In this document: positions 13,991-15,256 of the stretch, in pieces
How positions within the stretch are numbered: the stretch's first letter is position 1
How the letters are laid out: every line of letters starts with the position of its first letter
From: an uncultured Candidatus Melainabacteria bacterium
Lineage (GTDB): Bacteria > Cyanobacteriota > Vampirovibrionia > Gastranaerophilales > Gastranaerophilaceae
Direction of reading: 5' to 3'
DNA: 15,256 nucleotides
Assembly (NCBI GenBank): GCA_934754735.1
Contig: CAKVJE010000047.1
Location: 1 to 15,256 of the forward strand
Position numbers and translations under genes: made by a program
The notes under the pieces: generated by a model
Databases searched by the model: none
Seen by the model: the letters and a program-made list of their open reading frames with translations, nothing else
Told to the model about the DNA's origin: nothing

Positions 13991-15250
13991 TTAAACTTCG
14001 CATGGAACTTTGTTTTTCTTTAGTAATTCCATAATCGGCTCTAAAAACTTCTCTTCATCTTCAAGTTGGGTTTTTAATGAATAATAAGAAATTTCGGCAA
14101 GTTCTTTGCAGATATTTGCAATCGGATGTTTTCTTATCTTTGCTGATGTTGCGTATCGAGCAACATTATATCGAAGTTCGTTAATTTCATTAAACGAGTA
14201 TTTGCAGAGCAAGTTTTCAACTTCTTCTAACGCACTTGGTGAATACATGATTCCTTTATACAAAGCAGGAATAGAGTATTCTAAACCACCACCAACGCAA
14301 TCGTGGTTTCTGATTTCAATGAAGTTACGAAGTCGAACTTCCGGAAAATAAAGATTTGAATGCAATTGCCAATCTTCAATAGTAGCGTTAAAACCTTCAA
14401 ATCCTTTTTCCATAAATTGTTTGAATGTCAAGCGTCCGTTTACGTTTAAAGGTGTATTTTCACGATTAATAAAAATCATCGGAGTGTCCAAAAGCAAATT
14501 AACGTAGTCTTTAAATGACATGCCGTCTTGGAATTTTGTAGCAAATCCGCAACGCTCGTTGTCTGTATTTAACCAAGCCAATGCTCTAAAAGATTTATAA
14601 CCTGTATCAACTCCGCCTCTTATTTTGGAATTAGCGTACATTGCAGTTGCAAACGGCATCATAAGATTTGCGACGCGGAATTTTCTCATCGCATCTTCTT
14701 CAGAAGAATAATCGATTCCAACTTGAATCCCTGCGGTTTCTCTCATCATAACGTCAGATAGAATTCCCCATAAATAATTCGCCATAATATGATATCTGCG
14801 TTTAGGGAGAAGTTTTATATTTTTGTATGTCGTAGTCGGTGAAACACCTTTGTTGATAAGTTCAATTCCGAAGAGGTCTAAAATCGGTTTTAAGTTTGAG
14901 TCAATTTCTTCGATTTTCTTTTTTAAATCTCTGATAAATTCTTGCGGTTCAATACTTAATTCTATTTGACACCCAGGTTCTAAAGTTATTGTATCGTGAA
15001 GTTTTTTTAGTCCAATAATATTTGTATCATCTAAAATGTAATCCCAATTATCGCTTTTTGCGAATTCTCTTAACAATTCGCAAACTCCATAATCGCCACC
15101 ATAAGAAACAACCTCTTTTGTTATTTTATTAAGCGGAATTCGCTCATATTCCATGCCGATTTTGCGGGAAGTTTTACAGCCCAAAATAAATTCGTCCAAT
15201 AACTGGCTGTACTCTAATTTTTCTTCGGTTTTTGTTTTACATTGATTCAC
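13991..15250 (-). CDS. gshA: glutamate-cysteine ligase, type 3 (plant/alphaproteobacterial/GCS2-like)
   Basis: The protein has 419 residues. It makes gamma-glutamylcysteine, the first step of glutathione synthesis. Seen: IGMEYERIPLN (from 31; cf. IGxEHEKF in the family), TLEPGCQIELS, RRYHIMANYL, RETAGIQVGIDYSSEEDAMRKF, the catalytic-core TDNERCGF, and FPEVRLRNFIEIRNHD. These are the ordered motifs of the type 3 family and its EgtA-like relatives. The ATG at 15250 has no clear ribosome site, and the frame stays open to the window edge, so the true start may lie a few codons further upstream. No gshB (glutathione synthetase) is in the window. The gene is monocistronic on its 3' side, with a strong terminator. 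EgtA-like use of the product in ergothioneine synthesis is a less likely alternative. Confidence 0.88.
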   Translation of the reverse strand: MNQCKTKTEEKLEYSQLLDEFILGCKTSRKIGMEYERIPLNKITKEVVSYGGDYGVCELLREFAKSDNWDYILDDTNIIGLKKLHDTITLEPGCQIELSIEPQEFIRDLKKKIEEIDSNLKPILDLFGIELINKGVSPTTTYKNIKLLPKRRYHIMANYLWGILSDVMMRETAGIQVGIDYSSEEDAMRKFRVANLMMPFATAMYANSKIRGGVDTGYKSFRALAWLNTDNERCGFATKFQDGMSFKDYVNLLLDTPMIFINRENTPLNVNGRLTFKQFMEKGFEGFNATIEDWQLHSNLYFPEVRLRNFIEIRNHDCVGGGLEYSIPALYKGIMYSPSALEEVENLLCKYSFNEINELRYNVARYATSAKIRKHPIANICKELAEISYYSLKTQLEDEEKFLEPIMELLKKNKVPCEV

Positions 15251-15256
15251 GATACT

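Noticed and set aside
1..15256. tRNA, rRNA, tmRNA or riboswitch genes
   Set aside because: None was recognised on reading both strands; the gene-free gaps lack a T-loop sequence with a matching cloverleaf or conserved riboswitch cores.

Overview
The window is AT-rich and looks like a chromosomal segment of a host-associated, probably fermentative Gram-negative-type bacterium. My best guess is the non-photosynthetic cyanobacterial sister group (Vampirovibrionia / Gastranaerophilales, formerly Melainabacteria). This rests on the mix of genes (MurT-type ligase, type 3 glutamate-cysteine ligase, four-subunit 2-oxoacid:ferredoxin oxidoreductase) and on lineage-flavoured N-termini: one protein opens with MGLACSQIRLLTLTARKAD and two AAA ATPases carry an F-Q/R-A motif. 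The taxon is an inference from memory; no search was run.

Layout. 1-222: non-coding, with a period-8 tandem array, a pyrimidine-rich block and a GC-richer hairpin block. 223-940 (minus): a two-gene membrane/envelope pair resembling the ytxG/ytxH arrangement. 1021-4302 (plus): a murT-like lipid II ligase followed 9 bp later by an MMPL/RND-family exporter. 4303-4624: gene-free. 4625-7153 (minus): two tandem, paralogous, membrane-anchored AAA ATPases that both carry Asn in place of the Walker B Asp. 7312-8307 (plus): a lineage-type hypothetical protein divergent from the ATPases. 8323-9474 (minus): folC. 9653-10567 (plus): an unknown protein with an LFGK-type internal repeat. 10609-13870 (minus): a complete four-subunit 2-oxoacid:ferredoxin oxidoreductase operon in the order alpha, beta, gamma, delta. 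13991-15250 (minus): glutamate-cysteine ligase, with a strong terminator.

How the genes relate. The oxidoreductase operon is core energy metabolism (CoA-dependent oxidative decarboxylation of a 2-oxoacid, reducing ferredoxin). folC and the glutamate-cysteine ligase are cofactor and thiol metabolism. murT, the MMPL exporter and the YtxG/YtxH-like pair are envelope genes arranged around one short divergent promoter region. The two AAA ATPases form a short operon of unknown role; pore loops and Walker A are intact, so substrate threading is plausible.

The most unusual features are: (i) each of the three gaps in the oxidoreductase operon holds a 140-180 bp inverted-repeat (foldback) element built from degenerate 7-mer or 8-mer repeats, two sharing a 133 bp core with only 4 differences, and the same 8-mer theme recurs in the array at the window start; and (ii) the AAA pair with its shared Walker B substitution and shared N-terminal layout.
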